Shown here piece by piece: positions 63,941 through 64,000 of a stretch of 64,000 nucleotides of DNA (position 1 is its first letter; each line of letters begins with the position of its first letter). Position numbers and translations under genes: made by a program. The stretch covers positions 186,001 through 250,000 of the forward strand of contig NZ_JAGGOT010000023.1 of NCBI RefSeq assembly GCF_018614195.1. The letters are read 5' to 3'. This stretch comes from Streptomyces sp. ISL-43 (GTDB taxonomy: Bacteria; Actinomycetota; Actinomycetes; Streptomycetales; Streptomycetaceae). Under the pieces are notes generated by a model. It was not told the origin of the DNA, searched no databases, and saw nothing but the letters and a program-made list of their open reading frames with translations.

Positions 63941-64000
63941 GTGAGAAGCCAACCCACCTCCTTCGAGGGCGGCCCGATGGACGGCCGGACCCTCCCGATC
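63941..64000 (+). CDS. Start of a further gene (cut by window end)
   Basis: A GTG at 63941 opens a frame to the window edge (read MRSQPTSFEGGPMDGRTLPI). GGAGG lies only one nt before the GTG, too close to be ideal; an in-frame ATG at 63977 preceded by GAGGG is the alternative. Too little is present to name it. Confidence 0.35.
   Translation, partial: MRSQPTSFEGGPMDGRTLPI

Overview
The window is chromosomal DNA of a high-GC actinomycete, almost certainly a Streptomyces species. Codon third positions are nearly all G or C. The gene content is typical of the genus: a WblE-type WhiB protein, a SigH/UshX stress sigma system, nickel superoxide dismutase with its maturation protease, a snapalysin/LysR pair, a conservon (cvn) signalling operon, an HspR-type operator in front of lon, and the actinobacterial fused 2-oxoglutarate decarboxylase/dehydrogenase. 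From memory the order (wblE, sigH, sodN, malic enzyme, sucA, lon, SEDS/PBP pair) follows the S. coelicolor SCO5239-SCO5305 region, so most of the window is conserved core with accessory insertions. I saw no rRNA, tRNA, CRISPR array or insertion sequence.

Layout. 0-6.7 kb: sensor kinase (partial), wblE, lipid kinase, membrane protein, sigH-ushX, UBP zinc finger, Na+/H+ antiporter. 6.7-16.3 kb (accessory): PLP desulfhydrase, peptidoglycan amidase, a broken flavohemoglobin gene with its NsrR repressor, a family 2B encapsulin shell gene with a polyprenyl-diphosphate synthase cargo, an acetyltransferase, a DHFR-like reductase, and snapalysin with its LysR activator. 16.5-21 kb: DUF4097/PadR pair, quinone oxidoreductase, malic enzyme. 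21.5-28.4 kb: polar amino-acid ABC transporter, methyltransferase, CGNR regulator, sodX/sodN, DUF6104-like protein, HExxH peptide hydroxylase. 28.5-38.8 kb: 2-oxoglutarate dehydrogenase, two-component system, GH3 glycosidase, TetR, GNAT, lipoprotein. 38.9-47.5 kb: membrane glycosyltransferase-like protein, sulfurtransferase, DUF4097 lipoprotein, small proteins, lon, MarR, PP2C-like phosphatase. 48-55 kb: conservon (kinase, roadblock, DUF742, GTPase) plus a StyA-like monooxygenase, then an NlpC/P60 hydrolase. 55.2-64 kb: ECF sigma and membrane partner, SHOCT and DUF6325 proteins, FtsW/RodA with class B PBP, DUF3291, and two divergent di-iron proteins with a TetR regulator.

How the parts work together. 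Several units are translationally coupled (4-nt or 1-nt start/stop overlaps): ushX-sigH, response regulator-kinase, permease-ATPase, the conservon, ECF sigma-partner, DUF6325-SHOCT and SEDS-PBP. Many units end in long perfect hairpins. The most interesting items are the two-gene encapsulin/prenyl-synthase locus with no terpene cyclase, the internally deleted flavohemoglobin that keeps both NsrR operators, a possible long SigH form read in a second frame through ushX, a stand-alone HExxH peptide hydroxylase, a near-identical 22-bp repeat flanking a TetR-GNAT pair, a nine-copy 13-bp tandem array, and an apparent ATC start codon.
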